Shown in pieces: positions 1 through 6,569 of a DNA stretch of 64,000 bases (its first letter is position 1; the number at the start of each line of letters is the position of its first letter). The notes beneath the pieces were generated by a model. The model saw only the letters and a list, made by a program, of their open reading frames with translations. It searched no databases and was not told the DNA's origin. Source of the stretch: a bacterium M00.F.Ca.ET.205.01.1.1 (GTDB taxonomy: Bacteria; Pseudomonadota; Alphaproteobacteria; Rhizobiales; Rhizobiaceae); NCBI GenBank assembly GCA_004791255.1, contig SRUQ01000008.1, forward strand, positions 62,001 through 126,000, read 5' to 3'. Position numbers and translations under genes: made by a program.

Positions 1-64
1 CACCGCAGGATCGGCAAGAGGCGACCACAGAACGTTTTGCGTCAATGCGGACAGGTCAGGCCGG
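1..64 (-). other. candidate programmed +1 ribosomal frameshift site and downstream frame
   Basis: Read on the minus strand, codons CCG GCC TGA (64-56) end the upstream frame. Skipping the T of the stop gives GAC CTG TCC GCA and 15 further sense codons, up to base 1. The encoded residues begin DLSALTQNVLWSPLADPAV, which fits the family directly after WGLRFRSPA. The slippery mechanism is inferred from the known FseA precedent; no stimulatory element can be judged because the sequence ends here. Confidence 0.5.
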
Positions 65-265
65 GCTGCGAAATCGCAACCCCCAGCGTCTCTGCACTTC
101 TGTTGGGAACGGTTTCGTCTCTGTTCCCGAACGAACGAGCGCCAGATAGTGCCGCTGATAAGAATTTGAGCGGCGTAGACATTCCCAGGCGAGTCCTTCG
201 ATTGGCAAGCTGTCGAAGAAGTCGTAGCTGTTATCGTCCCCCCAACGCGACGTGTTCGGCTTCAT
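56..265 (-). CDS. DUF6499 protein, probable N-terminal half of an FseA-type ICE excision activator
   Basis: A 69-residue reading frame starts MKPNTSRW and contains the DUF6499-like segments YDFFDSLPIEGLAWECLRR and YQRHY. The ATG at 265 is chosen because GAGGA lies about 8 bases upstream; an ATG at 280 is less well placed. The frame ends in WGLRFRSPA followed by TGA (58-56). In the +1 frame the reading continues for 19 codons to the window edge, starting DLSALTQNVLW, which reads like the normal continuation of such proteins. In Mesorhizobium ICEs, FseA (DUF6499 plus DUF2285) is made by a programmed +1 frameshift and activates excision. Assignment of this gene to that family is inference, since the second half lies outside the window. 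A simple inactivating frameshift is the alternative. Confidence 0.75.
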   Translation of the reverse strand: MKPNTSRWGDDNSYDFFDSLPIEGLAWECLRRSNSYQRHYLALVRSGTETKPFPTEVQRRWGLRFRSPA

Positions 266-388
266 CGTGTCGGTCCTCATCGAACTGCAAGTCGTGCCCG
301 CATCGATTCCGGGGGATTGGGATTGGCGGAAGACCCTGGATAGACATCGCGTGATGTTTTTTTGGCATCACCGGGGCGGCAATTTTCG

Positions 389-649
389 CTAGGTGTCGGT
401 CTTACGCAGAAGATGCCGGTAGCCGGTTCGTGTCATCCAGCGCGCCCGCGCCAGATGACTGTCATGAACCTCTCGGGCACGCCGCGGCTCCTGTTTCGGA
501 TCGATCCCGAAGAGGATCCTGACCACCTCGTGCCAATCGGCGCCGTCGGCGTCGGCGTCGAACAAGCGCATGTAGAGCTTGACGTGGCGGCGATCATAGT
601 CGGTGAGTTCTTCACCGGTGGGCGCGGTGTCGTCGAACGGCTCGATCAT
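389..649 (-). CDS. DUF2285 domain protein (QseM-like or FseA-partner small DNA-binding protein)
   Basis: The 86-residue protein has the DUF2285 pattern: YDRRHVKLYMRLFDAD, then ADWHEVVRILFGIDP, then SHLARARWMTRTGYRHLL at the C-terminus. The ATG at 649 is preceded by GGGGA with 9 bases spacing. A GTG at 658 is too close to that ribosome-binding site. In Mesorhizobium ICEs this fold occurs in the antiactivator QseM and in the C-terminal part of FseA, where it acts as a helix-turn-helix. Here it lies between DUF736 and the DUF6499 gene on the same strand, a common order on rhizobial islands. Whether it binds DNA or an activator is not shown by the sequence. Confidence 0.7.
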   Translation of the reverse strand: MIEPFDDTAPTGEELTDYDRRHVKLYMRLFDADADGADWHEVVRILFGIDPKQEPRRAREVHDSHLARARWMTRTGYRHLLRKTDT

Positions 650-797
650 AATTTTCACTCCCCAATGCGCGAGACGTGAATCACAGTTCTTACAGATGTC
701 CCTGTGGCTGCGGAGGCCGCTTTGCGAGCATCACCCGATGCCAAGTCGGCATCGCAACCATCGCGCGCCTTGCGGCTTTCGGTGTGATCGCACGAGG

Positions 798-822
798 TCC
801 CGCCCGGATGAACCGGGCGGGA
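798..822 (-). terminator. hairpin downstream of the DUF736 gene
   Basis: TCCCGCCCGG at 798-807 pairs perfectly with CCGGGCGGGA at 813-822 around a 5-base loop, 14 bases beyond the DUF736 stop codon. There is no clear U run, so this may be a weak terminator or an mRNA-stabilising end. Confidence 0.5.
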
Positions 823-835
823 TCCGTGTGCCAGC

Positions 836-1162
836 CTATTCTGCGTTACGGCGGCTCGGGCGGGACCAGATCAGGCTGTAGGCCTCGCCGTCTTCGTCGT
901 TGAAGAGGTTGGCGAAGATCGGGTTGGTGAAGCTCGGATCGTCGAGTTTGAGGCCCAGATAGTCGCGGCCCTCATTGGACTGCTTGGACCAGGCGGCGCC
1001 GATCTCCGCGCGGCCGACGAAAATCCGATGGCTGGGGGCGTTCTCGCCGCTGGTGCGGGTTTCGGGGACGATGCGCACGCCGCGGGCCTGGACGCTGAGA
1101 GTGACGATTTCGCCGGTGAACTCGTTGTTGCCGGACTTCTTGAAGGTGCCGATGGTAGCCAT
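836..1162 (-). CDS. DUF736 domain-containing protein
   Basis: The 108-residue protein starts MATIGTFKKSGNNEFTGEI, the signature of DUF736, and continues with SHRIFVGRAEIGAAW, LGLKLDDPSF and the terminal EAYSLIWSR. The start at 1162 has AAGGAG seven bases upstream. Proteins of this family are small and of unknown biochemical function, and are very common on rhizobial plasmids and ICEs near transfer and maintenance genes. The gene is the first of a minus-strand series with DUF2285 and DUF6499. Its upstream region is about 670 bases without a convincing gene, so its promoter probably lies there. Confidence 0.85.
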   Translation of the reverse strand: MATIGTFKKSGNNEFTGEIVTLSVQARGVRIVPETRTSGENAPSHRIFVGRAEIGAAWSKQSNEGRDYLGLKLDDPSFTNPIFANLFNDEDGEAYSLIWSRPSRRNAE

Positions 1163-1831
1163 GATAGTTCTCCTTAATCCTGTGTCTCGAGCTCCGCACC
1201 ATTGCGGTCTCGATGGTGGTCGAAAGGTCGGAGGCGATTGACGGCGCACCCTAGGGGCCGAAGCGAAGCGGAGGACGGCGCGGAAGCGATTTTGTTGTGC
1301 GCGAGGAATGACGGCCCAGCCGGCAGGGGAAGAAAGTCGCGGAGCGTCGTTGCGTCATAGGCAATCGAGGCGAAGCCGCCCTTCAGACCAGAAACACCAA
1401 TCGAAGAGACCGCTTCGGTGCTGGCCATGACAGGTGGGGCATGGAGATTTGGCGACCTGCGCCCGATCCGGCCCGGCAACAGAAATTCCACGCAATCGGT
1501 GGCCGCTTTCGCAATTGGCCCGCGCGTTGCATCGACTAAGCTCGCGCGAGACGTGATGGCTCCGGTATGCGGCTTTTCGTTCGCTATCCGTAGAGGGCGT
1601 TGGATCATTCGCTGACCTCATGACGAGGCCCGCCCGCGTGGCCGATCTCAATAGCGTCTCGCCGCCGGTTACCGGCCTCACCAATGGATGACGACGACGG
1701 TTATATCTTGTCTCAAATGCCCAACGGGCAGCCCAAGGATAGGTCCCGCGCGGACCCTCAGATTCCATCAGGGTGGACTATGACAATGAGTTGCCTTGGT
1801 CTTGAAAACTTAGGGGCATGGGCCCGTCGGG
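1163..1831. other. gene-free stretch upstream of DUF736
   Basis: No reading frame here has a recognisable domain or a convincing ribosome-binding site. The frames present on both strands look like random high-GC translation. It most likely carries the DUF736 promoter and leader on one side and decayed sequence leading into the MucR remnant on the other. Confidence 0.4.
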
Positions 1832-2237
1832 GAATTTACCGAGCTGACCGCGGATATCGCTTTCGCCTATGTCAGCAACAATCCCGTCCCCGTCGCGGGC
1901 TGGCTGAGCTCTTATCCATTCATCGTTGTCCGGCGTCGGCCAGCCGATGGCGGTCGAGCAGCCTCGGCAAGAGCAGGCGGTCAACCTTAAGAAGTCGGTG
2001 ACCTGGATTTCATCATCCGCCTTGAAGACGGCAAAAAGTTCAATTTTCTGAAGCGCCATGTCTGTTCACACTATGGTCTTATGCCTGAGGAATACCGCAC
2101 TGGTGGGCTCGGAACACGATTGCGCGATGGTGGTACCAACTACGCCGCTCAGCGATCGGGTGGTGAAGTCGATCAACCTCGGCAGGAAGGCCGCATCCGG
2201 CAAGAAGCCTGTCGCCATGGCAAGAAAGAAGGTTTGA
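1832..2237 (+). pseudogene. decayed MucR/Ros-family zinc-finger transcriptional regulator
   Basis: Three frames together rebuild a MucR/Ros protein. Frame one from 1832 gives FTELTADIAFAYVSNNPVPV, the usual MucR N-terminus. A second frame gives QEQAVNLKKSV near 1960-1996. A third from 1994 gives FIIRLEDGKKFNFLKRHV and HYGLMPEEYR, the zinc-finger region, and remnants NYAAQRS and GRKAASGKKPVA follow. At least three frame changes are needed. The Cys that normally precedes LEDG is Arg here, so the zinc site is also lost. Intact homologues regulate exopolysaccharide, motility and cell-cycle genes in rhizobia. This copy cannot make that protein. It ends at the TGA two bases before the nuclease start codon. 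Confidence 0.8.
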
Positions 2238-2747
2238 GTGCAAAGACAAATAGGACGGCGTCTTTTGTTTCCTACTGCATTGGCAGCCGCGCTATTAGTT
2301 ACCGCATTGCCTGCCCCGGCTGAGCCCCTGACAGGTGTTGCGTCCGTCATCGACGGCGACACGATCGAAATCCATGGAGCGCGCATACGCCTAAATGGCA
2401 TCGACGCGCCGGAGAGCTCCCAGATTTGCCTCGACAACACCGGCAAGAATTACCGCTGCGGCCAAAAGGCGGCACTCGCACTTGCCGATTTTCTGAATGC
2501 GCGCCGTTCAACTTCTTGCATTGAGGTCGACCGCGATCAGTTCAGGCGCATGGTGGCCGTCTGCACGGCAAGCGGTGTCGATATCGGCGAATGGATGGTC
2601 AGGAAGGGCTACGCGGTCGACTGGCCGAAATACAGCGCAGGGTTCTATGCCAGGGCTGAGACTGAGGCCAAGGCAGCCAGGCGCGGCCTATGGGCTGGAT
2701 CGTTCGACCGGCCATGGGAATGGCGCAAACAAAAGACGGTCAACTGA
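2238..2747 (+). CDS. secreted thermonuclease-family (SNase-like) protein
   Basis: The protein has 169 residues and a GTG start preceded by AAGAAGG. Residues 1-28 form a signal peptide (basic start, AALLVTALPAPA). The SNase fold follows, with ASVIDGDTIEIHG, the catalytic-site segment RIRLNGIDAPE, and later DQFRRMVAVC and WMVRKGYAVDW. The active-site pattern R-x-x-G-I-D-A-P-E is intact. Members are small periplasmic or exported nucleases, common and often multicopy on rhizobial islands, and their physiological role is mostly unknown. A damaged 3' copy of the same gene lies at 3409-3581. No partner gene is evident. Confidence 0.85.
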   Translation: MQRQIGRRLLFPTALAAALLVTALPAPAEPLTGVASVIDGDTIEIHGARIRLNGIDAPESSQICLDNTGKNYRCGQKAALALADFLNARRSTSCIEVDRDQFRRMVAVCTASGVDIGEWMVRKGYAVDWPKYSAGFYARAETEAKAARRGLWAGSFDRPWEWRKQKTVN

Positions 2748-2883
2748 TATCATTCCCCCAAGGAACTTCCGTGAAACGACGACGACGTTGCGCCTTTTTC
2801 GATCGAACGCCTGTCTGCCCGCCCACGACCTAGCGAGAGGTACGGGCGGGCTGAACTAGGGCTCTACACGCTGGTTGGTGCGA

Positions 2884-3201
2884 TTAGTAATCGCCGTTGT
2901 AATAGCGATCGTCGCAAGGCGCCGTGTAGATGCGGCCGTAGCGATCCTGGTAACGGCACATCTGTTCGCCGCGGCGCTGCGGGGTGGTGGCGGAGCCGAC
3001 GACTGCGCCGAGCAGGGCACCGCCGGCCGCGCCGATGACCGTGCTCTTGGTGTCGCCGCCGATCGCCTGGCCTACCAGAGCGCCACCGGCGCCGCCGAGG
3101 AGCGCCCCTGTGGTCGCGCGCTGCTGACCTTCGGTCTGCGACTGGCAGCCGGCAAGTGCGGCGGTCATCAGGAGGGCGGCTATGGCTTTGTGAAAGGTCA
3201 T
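2884..3201 (-). CDS. glycine-zipper lipoprotein
   Basis: The protein has 105 residues and starts MTFHKAIAALL, with GGGAGA upstream of the ATG at 3201. A lipobox AALAGC follows the hydrophobic segment, so cleavage before the Cys and lipidation are expected. The middle carries glycine-zipper repeats (GALLGGAGGALVGQAIGG, then GAAGGALLGAVVG), typical of the outer-membrane SmpA/17-kDa-antigen type. The C-terminus has the Cys- and Tyr-rich CRYQDRYGRIYTAPC. The role is probably in envelope structure, by family analogy only. It sits alone between a nuclease gene and its pseudogene copy. Confidence 0.8.
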   Translation of the reverse strand: MTFHKAIAALLMTAALAGCQSQTEGQQRATTGALLGGAGGALVGQAIGGDTKSTVIGAAGGALLGAVVGSATTPQRRGEQMCRYQDRYGRIYTAPCDDRYYNGDY

Positions 3202-3408
3202 GAAAGTCTCCCTTAAAAGTCTGAAATCCCTATCGATAATCCCGTGCGGCTCCATTGCGGCGGAACGGCGGCAGGCATGCTCACGATATGAGACATGGTT
3301 TCTCGCGTGTTGAAGGCCTTAGCGGGGGTGCAAGGCGGATCGTAAAGCGATTGGTCATCCCCAATTGTCAGATCGCTCAGCTTCGCTGCATGCGGTGGAC
3401 CTCGAGCC

Positions 3409-3581
3409 GCGGTGTCGATATCCGCGAATGGATGGTCAGGAAGGTCTACGCGGTCGACCGGCCGAAATACAGCGCAGGGTTCTATGCGAAGGCGGGATAG
3501 CGAGGCCTGAGCCGCAAAGCGATGCGGGCCGGATCTTTCGAAAGGCCATGGGAATGGCCGAAGGAGAAGACGGTTCATTGA
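3409..3581 (+). pseudogene. 3' fragment of an SNase-like nuclease gene
   Basis: The stretch from GCGGTGTCGATATC to the TGA at 3579-3581 matches the last third of the nuclease gene at 2574-2747. Shared segments include the codons for EWMVRK, the run CCGAAATACAGCGCAGGGTT and the final CCATGGGAATGG. A stop appears after YAKAG because of a small indel, so the frame is broken, and no 5' part or signal peptide is present. It is a partial tandem-type duplication or a remnant of a second nuclease gene. Confidence 0.75.
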
Positions 3582-3582
3582 G

Positions 3583-3942
3583 CTACTCGCGCAGATAGCT
3601 CTTGGCGCCACTGTCCGTCATGCAGAAGTGGCCGCCACGCGGGCCGATGCAAAAATGGCCCGACCGACAAGAGCATTCCGTCTGGCTATTTGGAGGAGCC
3701 ATCTCCGTCTCCCCGCCACTATCCCTGAGGCCCAGCGGCTGGTTTGACCCTCCTCCCATCTCGGCCGAGCAATCCTTCCTGCTAGCACTTACGGAGCCGT
3801 CGTTGCATATGAATGTGCTGCCTTGGCAGTGGGAAATACCGCCCTTGCGGCCGCTGCAAGGCGTATTCGAGGCCAGCGAGGCCTGCACTGCAATCACTGT
3901 AATGCAGATCGCGCCAAACAGCACTTCAAGCGGCAGCCTCAT
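3583..3942 (-). CDS. small exported Cys-rich protein
   Basis: The 119-residue protein starts MRLPLEVLFGAICITVIAV, a signal peptide ending near residue 25 (ASLAS). The mature part has nine Cys, arranged as GRKGGISHCQ, FICNDGSVSASRKDC and ECSCRSGHFCIGPRGGHFC. The CNDGS-SxxKxxC pattern recurs in small exported rhizobial proteins of unknown function. Disulfides in the periplasm or outside are likely. Its stop codon is two bases from the end of the nuclease remnant on the other strand. I do not recognise a function. Confidence 0.65.
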   Translation of the reverse strand: MRLPLEVLFGAICITVIAVQASLASNTPCSGRKGGISHCQGSTFICNDGSVSASRKDCSAEMGGGSNQPLGLRDSGGETEMAPPNSQTECSCRSGHFCIGPRGGHFCMTDSGAKSYLRE

Positions 3943-4001
3943 TGTCTTCCCCCTCTCTTAGTCGAGAGAGTGTAGCAACCAGTTAGGGACAGCAAGCCGG
4001 C

Positions 4002-4319
4002 TTACTCGTCGACCCAGACAACCCGCCGCTCCCACCTGATCTCTTTCAGGCGCCGGAAGCGCATGACCTGCCGCTCCTCGCCGGATGGGTGGAATAGCTC
4101 TGCGCTCATCCACTCTTGCTTGCCGCATTTCTGGCAGCGGATCTTCTTTCGCACCTGGTCGATCGTGACGTTCCCGATCACCTCCCTGAGTTCGGCCGGC
4201 TTATAGAAGCGCTTGATGTTGCAATGCCCGCAGCGGACACCGGCAACCTGCCCGGCGTCCTGGGCATGCATCAGCGTCCAGGCGACGCCCTTCGGCCATT
4301 TGTCAGGTTGCTCCGGCAT
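4002..4319 (-). CDS. small zinc-ribbon-like hypothetical protein
   Basis: The 105-residue protein contains CGHC near residues 31-34 and CQKC near 62-65, a spacing suited to one zinc ribbon. Between them is the basic segment IKRFYKPAELREVIG, and a basic C-terminus follows (RFRRLKEIRWERR). Similar small two-CxxC proteins are frequent on rhizobial accessory DNA. Nucleic-acid binding is plausible but not shown. It is transcribed away from the small plus-strand gene at 4381. Confidence 0.6.
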   Translation of the reverse strand: MPEQPDKWPKGVAWTLMHAQDAGQVAGVRCGHCNIKRFYKPAELREVIGNVTIDQVRKKIRCQKCGKQEWMSAELFHPSGEERQVMRFRRLKEIRWERRVVWVDE

Positions 4320-4380
4320 GGGAACGAAATAAGAACAAATTCCTATTGCGGGTCAAGCGGGACTCGGCCATCAGTCAAGC

Positions 4381-4569
4381 ATGAACGATGAACCAGCCAG
4401 GCTTGCCGAGGGCATTACGCCAGTCCAGAGAGACCGCTCTGCGGTGCTCGGGCATTTCTGTGAACATCAGGGATGCGGCAAGGTCGGCGGCTGGGGTTTT
4501 GCAAGACGGCGCCAGGAATCGCACTGGTTCTGCTTCGAGCACCGGGGCGAAGGCGAGGGTTACCTTTGA
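4381..4569 (+). CDS. small Cys/His-rich hypothetical protein
   Basis: The 62-residue protein has a possible zinc site made of GHFCEHQGCG (two Cys, two His) and WFCFEHRGEG near the C-terminus. The pattern C-x2-H-x2-C with a later C-x2-H is unlikely to arise by chance in a short frame, and supports a real gene. The upstream ribosome-binding site is poor. It opens a run of four small plus-strand genes (4381-5211). I do not recognise a function. Confidence 0.5.
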   Translation: MNDEPARLAEGITPVQRDRSAVLGHFCEHQGCGKVGGWGFARRRQESHWFCFEHRGEGEGYL

Positions 4570-4668
4570 TGGCGATAGGTTTGAAAATGAAATATGCGAA
4601 AGCGCCCACCCAATTTGCCCGCATAGGCGGAAGCGCCTATATGCTTCGCGGCAAGCATGGGAACACCA

Positions 4669-4854
4669 ATGGCCTACACTGTCATCTGGTATGATAGACG
4701 CGGCGTCACCGACAAGACGGTTTTTGACGCCGAGAAAGCAGCGAAGGATCACGCAATCTCAATGTTCCCGACCCGAAAGGGTGATGATGGGGTCGTATCC
4801 GTTGAAGTTCGCAAGGACAATGGCACCGTCGTATTCAGTCACGCGGAGAACTGA
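4669..4854 (+). CDS. small hypothetical protein
   Basis: The 61-residue protein starts MAYTVIWYDRRGVTDKTVF. An upstream in-frame ATG at 4657 would add four residues. It has alternating strands and one helix (AEKAAKDHAISMF), and ends with a beta-rich part (GVVSVEVRKDNGTVVFSH). This resembles small rhizobial proteins that sit next to DUF6894 genes. The stop at 4854 overlaps the sequence just ahead of the next start at 4856, so translation is probably coupled. The function is unknown. Confidence 0.55.
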   Translation: MAYTVIWYDRRGVTDKTVFDAEKAAKDHAISMFPTRKGDDGVVSVEVRKDNGTVVFSHAEN

Positions 4855-4855
4855 G

Positions 4856-4972
4856 ATGCCAACCGGACCTAAAGGCCAGAAGCGACCAGCCGACGTGATC
4901 GGCAACGTCGTCCGCGTTATGCGCATTGCCACTGGCGAGGAAGCCGACAATCGGTTGGGGCGCTCTGCCTAA
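4856..4972 (+). CDS. 38-residue conserved-type small protein
   Basis: The frame starts MPTGPKGQKRPADVIGNVV and continues RVMRIATGEEADN. The PKGQKRPADVIGNxVxVMRIATGE pattern is familiar from short rhizobial proteins of unknown role. Here it stops at residue 38, shorter than many relatives, so the C-terminus may be truncated. It begins two bases after the previous stop, and its TAA overlaps the ATG of the next gene (TAATG), which indicates one operon with coupled translation. Confidence 0.55.
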   Translation: MPTGPKGQKRPADVIGNVVRVMRIATGEEADNRLGRSA

Positions 4973-5211
4973 TGCCAAGGTTCTATTTTGACTGCCACGA
5001 TGGCACCCTGCTCATGCACGACAGCGATGGCCTGGAATTTGCCAACGTCGATCAGGCGAAACAGGCTTTACAACAATTCCTGATGAGCATGGTGCGGAAC
5101 GTTGAGCCGACGGCCGGACGCCTTGCGGTTTGGGTTGTCCTTCGTGACGAAACGGGCAAGCCGCTTACTCAAGCACTTGCCGAATTTGAGGTCAGAGAAA
5201 TTTCACACTGA
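4972..5211 (+). CDS. DUF6894 family protein
   Basis: The 79-residue protein has the DUF6894 opening MPRFYFDCHDG, then DSDGLEFANVDQAKQALQQ and the C-terminal strand block LAVWVVLRDETGKPLTQA. These are single-domain proteins of unknown function that are numerous in Rhizobiales. The ATG overlaps the stop of the preceding short gene, and the three genes 4669-5211 look like one transcription unit. No membrane or signal segment is present, so it is likely cytoplasmic. Confidence 0.75.
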   Translation: MPRFYFDCHDGTLLMHDSDGLEFANVDQAKQALQQFLMSMVRNVEPTAGRLAVWVVLRDETGKPLTQALAEFEVREISH

Positions 5212-5234
5212 CACACTACCTCGATGGCATTGAA

Positions 5235-5465
5235 CTAGACATGTGGCCACCGCTTAATACCGTAAGCAGCGGTACAATTTCGAACGCGATCCCGGTGAGC
5301 GACGTGTAGAAGTTGCATCTGCTCGAACAGGCTCAAAAGCTCTTCGGCTATGTCTGACCTCAAACCCTTGCGGTGGAAGTCGGCGACGATCTCCCGCTGG
5401 CGCGCAATGTGGCGCTCGCCCAAGAGCACATGCTGCTCCAGCATCGCCAGAAGGGCATCCCTCAT
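5235..5465 (-). CDS. small helical hypothetical protein
   Basis: The 76-residue protein is almost entirely predicted helix: QHVLLGERHIARQREIVADF, then IAEELLSLFEQMQLLHVAHR. The pattern HIARQREIVA plus a final LH-x-x-HRDR is typical of short rhizobial proteins of unknown function. It is convergent with the DUF6894 gene, 23 bases away. Codon use and the conserved-looking helices support a real gene. Confidence 0.6.
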   Translation of the reverse strand: MRDALLAMLEQHVLLGERHIARQREIVADFHRKGLRSDIAEELLSLFEQMQLLHVAHRDRVRNCTAAYGIKRWPHV

Positions 5466-5474
5466 TGCCAGAGC

Positions 5475-5753
5475 CTAGCAGATTTCTCGCCGCGATGTGG
5501 TTGGGCCTAAAAGAGACAGGTCGAGCGTAGGCGATATGCCGACTGCCTTGGCGTCACCAAACCGTTTGTGAGTGAGGTCGTGTATTGAGACCGCATCAGC
5601 CTTCGCGCTTTCCGGAACGTTGTTCTGGATCTCCACTGATGTAGGAAATTGATCCCGCGCGTGCTCATGCAGCCATAATTTCAGGACGGGTCTTGGATCT
5701 GCCCTGGAACAATAGCGGCGCAGTGGTTCTTCACCGAGCGGCCGAGGAGTCAT
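5475..5753 (-). CDS. doubtful reading frame, possible gene remnant
   Basis: The 92-codon frame lies just upstream of the 5235-5465 gene on the same strand. The middle reads plausibly as protein (KLWLHEHARDQFPTSVEIQ, then DAVSIHDLTHKRFGDAKAVG), but no domain is recognised. The N-terminus overlaps other frames, and no good ribosome-binding site was found. It may be a fragment or chance. Confidence 0.25.
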   Translation of the reverse strand: MTPRPLGEEPLRRYCSRADPRPVLKLWLHEHARDQFPTSVEIQNNVPESAKADAVSIHDLTHKRFGDAKAVGISPTLDLSLLGPTTSRREIC

Positions 5754-5844
5754 GCAGGAGGTTGACTACTGCTTTGTGAAAAGCGTAGGTGACGGGCTCG
5801 CCACCCCGCGTCCAGGGTGCGCTTTTCCCGATAGAGGTACAAAA

Positions 5845-6147
5845 ATGGGCGACAAATATCCGAATGTCCGAGAACATTTCTTCGCGGCGGTCCGCGCGCT
5901 AGCAGCCTCTGCGGACAGCATCCAGGCGAGACTGATCGAAGCGAATTCAAGCATTTTGAATGTCACGATCGACGAATTCGACGGCGACCTCGAACTCAAA
6001 ATCAAATTTGCCAAATTGCTGGACCTTCTGGCGACCGATCAAGATGATCTGGAAACGGTTGCTGTTGAAAATGCGGCGCACATGACTGACTTCGAGGCCA
6101 TTAAGATAGCCGATCTGATCTGCGATTTCTTCTACGAGATCACTTAG
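5845..6147 (+). CDS. hypothetical helical protein
   Basis: The 100-residue protein starts MGDKYPNVREHFFAAVRAL. The ATG at 5845 is preferred over an upstream frame opening at 5752 because the upstream 31 residues look random. It is acidic and mostly helical (ADSIQARLIEANSSILN, then LKIKFAKLLDLLATDQDD and EAIKIADLICDFFYEI). No motif is recognised. Base composition is lower in GC than the chromosome part of the window, in keeping with acquired DNA. Confidence 0.5.
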   Translation: MGDKYPNVREHFFAAVRALAASADSIQARLIEANSSILNVTIDEFDGDLELKIKFAKLLDLLATDQDDLETVAVENAAHMTDFEAIKIADLICDFFYEIT

Positions 6148-6150
6148 CTG

Positions 6151-6225
6151 CGGTGGTACGTGCCGGGGCTGATCGGCGAGGCCAAGACCGTCGACGAGCT
6201 CAAGCTTGGTTTGCACAGACAGTGA
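6151..6225 (+). pseudogene. possible remnant of a HicB/DUF1902-type antitoxin
   Basis: A 24-codon piece reads WYVPGLIGEAKTVDELKLGL before a stop. It resembles the SDDVPGLxxEADTVEEL core of HicB-like DUF1902 antitoxins. No start, no C-terminal part and no HicA toxin are visible. The match is short and may be chance. Confidence 0.25.
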
Positions 6226-6407
6226 AAGCACCGGCCGGCGGTGGCGATGTCATTGCCTATCGTTTGCCAAGGGATTTTGGGAACCGCCCACAGCCCGGCT
6301 CGCTTATCGAGGTGACACAGGATGTCGCGGGCCGGGCCGTGTCCCCGGAATTGGGGTCCCCAGGGGGCCGCCACACTCTGCACCCATCAGATCGTCCAGA
6401 CAAGGAA

Positions 6408-6441
6408 AAGCCCGTCGCTCGGGAGGACTGGCGACGGGCTT
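6408..6441 (+). terminator. strong hairpin in a small-gene spacer
   Basis: AAGCCCGTCGC at 6408-6418 pairs perfectly with GCGACGGGCTT at 6431-6441 around a 12-base loop. It could be a terminator, although no long T run follows. It could also be a leader hairpin for the 17-codon frame starting at 6466. Confidence 0.45.
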
Positions 6442-6465
6442 CCCTTTCGGACCAAAGGAGCGGAC

Positions 6466-6519
6466 ATGACCGCTCCAGATAAACCGCATTCGCGAACACC
6501 CGTTCCGCGCTCTCGCTAA
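6466..6519 (+). CDS. possible 17-residue micro-ORF or leader peptide
   Basis: ATGACC at 6466 is preceded by AAAGGAG with near-ideal spacing. The frame encodes MTAPDKPHSRTPVPRSR and stops at 6519. A perfect hairpin lies 25 bases upstream, and a larger gene starts 50 bases downstream. The good ribosome-binding site is the only evidence that it is translated. Confidence 0.3.
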   Translation: MTAPDKPHSRTPVPRSR

Positions 6520-6569
6520 TATATTAGCAACTGCTTGACGAAGGCTTCTGCTGCGCCAGACTCATACAC

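Noticed and set aside
1174..1768. Minus-strand frames of about 140 codons upstream of DUF736
   Set aside because: No domain, overlapping each other in different frames, and with no suitable start signals.
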